Translations under genes and position numbers: made by a program
Source: Cylindrodendrum hubeiense
Taxonomy: Eukaryota > Ascomycota > Sordariomycetes > Hypocreales > Nectriaceae
Reading direction: 5' to 3'
Length of the DNA: 21,451 nt
NCBI GenBank assembly: GCA_014621425.1
Contig: JAANBB010000584.1
Location: forward strand, 1-21,451
Part shown: piece after piece, positions 21,441-21,451 of the stretch
How positions within the stretch are numbered: the first letter of the stretch is position 1
Layout: each line of letters starts with the position of its first letter
The notes under the pieces: generated by a model
Databases searched by the model: none
What the model saw: the letters and a program-made list of their open reading frames with translations, nothing else
What the model was told of the DNA's origin: nothing

Positions 21441-21451
21441 GGCTGGCGCTG

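Noticed and set aside
1..21451. Transposon, CRISPR, tRNA or secondary-metabolite cluster
   Set aside because: I saw no transposase or reverse transcriptase motifs, terminal repeats, cloverleaf structures or biosynthetic domains. The genes are unrelated housekeeping functions.

Overview
The window looks like a filamentous ascomycete genome, most likely a Sordariomycete and plausibly Hypocreales. The genes are closely packed on both strands and split by short introns (about 50-80 bp) with CTAAC/CTGAC branch points and TAG/CAG acceptors. The encoded proteins are recognisable fungal forms of eIF4G, DNA polymerase alpha and Yak1. The lineage call rests on protein style and intron architecture, not on a database search.

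Layout, left to right. (1) 81-4138, plus strand: translation initiation factor eIF4G. Its 5' end lies outside the window, and positions 1-80 read as the end of an intron. (2) 4139-5568: shared 3' flank of two convergent genes. (3) 10171-5569, minus strand: POL1, the catalytic subunit of DNA polymerase alpha-primase, in five exons. (4) 10172-11223: its upstream region, with a cluster of MCB-like CGCG elements. (5) 11224-12678, plus strand: a degraded or unresolved gene, where one frame is nearly open but broken by four stops. (6) 15663-13148, minus strand: a mitochondrial PPR-type protein whose C-terminus carries seven tandem copies of an 18-residue Arg/Asp/Glu-rich unit. (7) 15664-16200: divergent promoter. 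(8) 16201-17375, plus strand: a small RRM/RG-rich RNA-binding protein in four exons. (9) 17376-18526: convergent 3' flank. (10) 21440-18527, minus strand: the DYRK-family kinase Yak1 in five exons, complete from start to stop, with its promoter beyond the right edge.

The genes are core housekeeping functions (translation initiation, replication priming, organelle RNA metabolism, RNA binding, growth/stress signalling). They do not form a cluster or an operon. No mobile element, CRISPR array, rRNA or tRNA was recognised.

The points most worth a second look are the tandem-repeat tail of the PPR protein, a stopless 51-bp frame-preserving intron in POL1 right beside a Ctf4-binding-like motif, the MCB-like cluster upstream of POL1, the broken gene at 11.2-12.7 kb, and a TAG-CAG tandem acceptor in the RRM gene. 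I did not find a convincing new multi-gene system.
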